From assembly GCA_910584435.1 (NCBI GenBank), contig CAJUAP010000049.1, forward strand, positions 1 to 30,542: DNA of 30,542 nt, read 5' to 3'. Below the pieces are notes generated by a model. That model saw only the letters and a program-made list of their open reading frames with translations. It was not told where the DNA came from and did no database searches. The DNA is from an uncultured Acetatifactor sp. GTDB taxonomy: Bacteria; Bacillota; Clostridia; Lachnospirales; Lachnospiraceae. Positions 29,490 to 30,542 of this stretch are shown here, one piece after another (the first letter of the stretch is position 1; each line of letters starts with the position of its first letter). Made by a program: the position numbers and the translations under genes.

Positions 29490-30542
29490 ATGAAGAAGTT
29501 GAGTTTTATATTGGCGCTTCTGCTATGCTGTGCCTTTTTTGCAGGCTGCGGCAGAGGTGAGAGGGATGGAACGGAAGAGGGGATTTCACAGGATGGGAGT
29601 GCGGTATACAGGGACATCCAGGTTGAAACCAAAGATGTCTTCCCCACGGAAGCGGCGGTGGGCAGCATGATGGGGATGCAGTTTTACAAGGGGGAGCGTG
29701 TCATGATCTGGGCAGTCCGCAATCGCAGTAACGGACTGGCGGATATCTATTTGTACCGGGAAGACGGCAGCCGGGAGATGCTGCTGGAGGGGGTGTCAGA
29801 TACTTATTCCTTCGGCAGTTGGCTTCTGGACGCAGAAGAGGGATTTTATTTTTGGGACAATCTTTGTAACAGCCTGGTAAAGATGGATGGGGAGGGGAAG
29901 ACGCTGTACAGTGTGCTGCTGAAGGACGCAGACGTTGGTAGTATATATGACCTGCACCAGCTTGCGGACGGCAGACTGATTATGGCGTATTCGCCGTCAG
30001 GAAGCGGTTCCCGTGTGCTGTCGGAGGTGGATCCGGATACAGGGAAGATATCCAGGGTAAGCACGGTCAAGCTGGAATCCTCCGGGCGTGTGGCGGCTGG
30101 GGAGGATGGATTGCTGTATCTGGATGGCGAAGGAGTTTCGGCTATTGATATGGAAAGCGGTGGGAAAGAGAGGATTTTATCTTTTACCGGGACTACTTAC
30201 CTGTTGCAGGATGACTATCAGAACTCTATAGAAGATTTCCGTGTGCTTGATGACGGAAGCGTAGAAATCCTGCGGTACAGATGGGGGGCGGATGGCGAGA
30301 AGGCGTTCCTCTCCGAGGCGCTGCATCCGGCGGAGGAGACTGTTCAGAAGGCGGTTCTGTCCATGAGGTGCTGGAACCTGACAGGAGTTAAATCCGGAAC
30401 CCAGGCATGGCTGAAGCAGCAGGTGGTGAATTTCAACCAGCAGAGCAGCAGCTATGTAGTGGCGCTGGACGAATGTCCGGAGGGTACGGAAGCGGAAGAT
30501 TTCGCCAGACAGACCAGCATTGAGATGACGGCCGGCAGGGGG
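29490..30542 (+). CDS. Lipoprotein with propeller-like N-terminal part and start of a solute-binding domain (partial, cut by window end)
   Basis: The frame is open from ATG 29490 to the window end (351 codons, no stop). The N-terminus is a lipoprotein signal with lipobox FAGC, placing the lipidated Cys at residue 20. Residues about 45-285 are made of beta-strand repeats with Asp/Gly turns (YLYREDGSREMLLEGVSD, DAEEGFYFWDNLCNSLVKMD), suggesting a beta-propeller. From about residue 300, TQAWLKQQVVNFNQQSSSYV and SIEMTAGRG resemble the start of a family-1 solute-binding domain (FNK...Y...L...E..AGKGPD). Such propeller-SBP fusions occur in Lachnospiraceae; the C-terminal half is outside the window. 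AAGGAAAGGGG lies just upstream of the start. Confidence 0.85.
   Translation, partial: MKKLSFILALLLCCAFFAGCGRGERDGTEEGISQDGSAVYRDIQVETKDVFPTEAAVGSMMGMQFYKGERVMIWAVRNRSNGLADIYLYREDGSREMLLEGVSDTYSFGSWLLDAEEGFYFWDNLCNSLVKMDGEGKTLYSVLLKDADVGSIYDLHQLADGRLIMAYSPSGSGSRVLSEVDPDTGKISRVSTVKLESSGRVAAGEDGLLYLDGEGVSAIDMESGGKERILSFTGTTYLLQDDYQNSIEDFRVLDDGSVEILRYRWGADGEKAFLSEALHPAEETVQKAVLSMRCWNLTGVKSGTQAWLKQQVVNFNQQSSSYVVALDECPEGTEAEDFARQTSIEMTAGRG

Overview
The window looks like the chromosome of a Gram-positive, anaerobic gut Clostridia, most likely Lachnospiraceae. The evidence is strong GGAGG-type ribosome sites, TTGACA/TATAAT promoters, a collagen-like BclB-type spore-surface protein, a rubredoxin-tailed flavin reductase, a YesN-type membrane AraC regulator beside an orphan sugar-binding lipoprotein, a GH43 glycosidase, and a MoxR/DUF58/transglutaminase operon. 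Genus cannot be read from the sequence alone. No phage, transposase, integrase or CRISPR array is visible.

Layout. 1-5.2 kb: collagen-like protein, small unknown protein, short-chain dehydrogenase (SDR), flavoprotein with rubredoxin tail, 420-aa unknown protein. 5.3-11.4 kb: carbohydrate block with a solute-binding lipoprotein (no permeases), a membrane-anchored AraC regulator, and an ankyrin-GH43 fusion preceded by a duplicated 42-bp repeat flanking a large hairpin. 11.5-16.1 kb: PepD-like dipeptidase, AI-2E/PerM-type membrane protein, tRNA-Pro(AGG) on the minus strand with its own promoter and terminator, and an RlmCD/RumA-type 23S rRNA methyltransferase. 16.1-20.0 kb, minus strand: a hybrid histidine kinase followed by a divergent HD-GYP-like protein, probably one operon. 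20.0-20.54 kb: a repeat-dense intergenic region. 20.5-21.85 kb, minus strand: NUDIX hydrolase then SDR, behind a long structured leader. 22.1-22.86 kb: small ORFs, hairpins and a precise 11-bp tandem array. 22.86-28.8 kb: a GatD-like zinc dehydrogenase, then moxR, DUF58 and transglutaminase genes. 28.8-30.5 kb: a small secreted cysteine/histidine-rich protein under a consensus promoter with a dyad in its spacer, then the start of a lipoprotein cut by the window end.

The lipoprotein/AraC/GH43 block is consistent with sensing and use of plant-wall arabinoxylan-type glycans (inference). MoxR, DUF58 and transglutaminase are a known three-gene partnership, probably acting at the envelope. The kinase and HD-GYP-like pair is a candidate signalling module. 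The least explained sequence is in the gaps: 9.14-9.32, 20.09-20.54, 21.9-22.05 and 22.45-22.85 kb carry palindromes and tandem repeats that coding does not explain.
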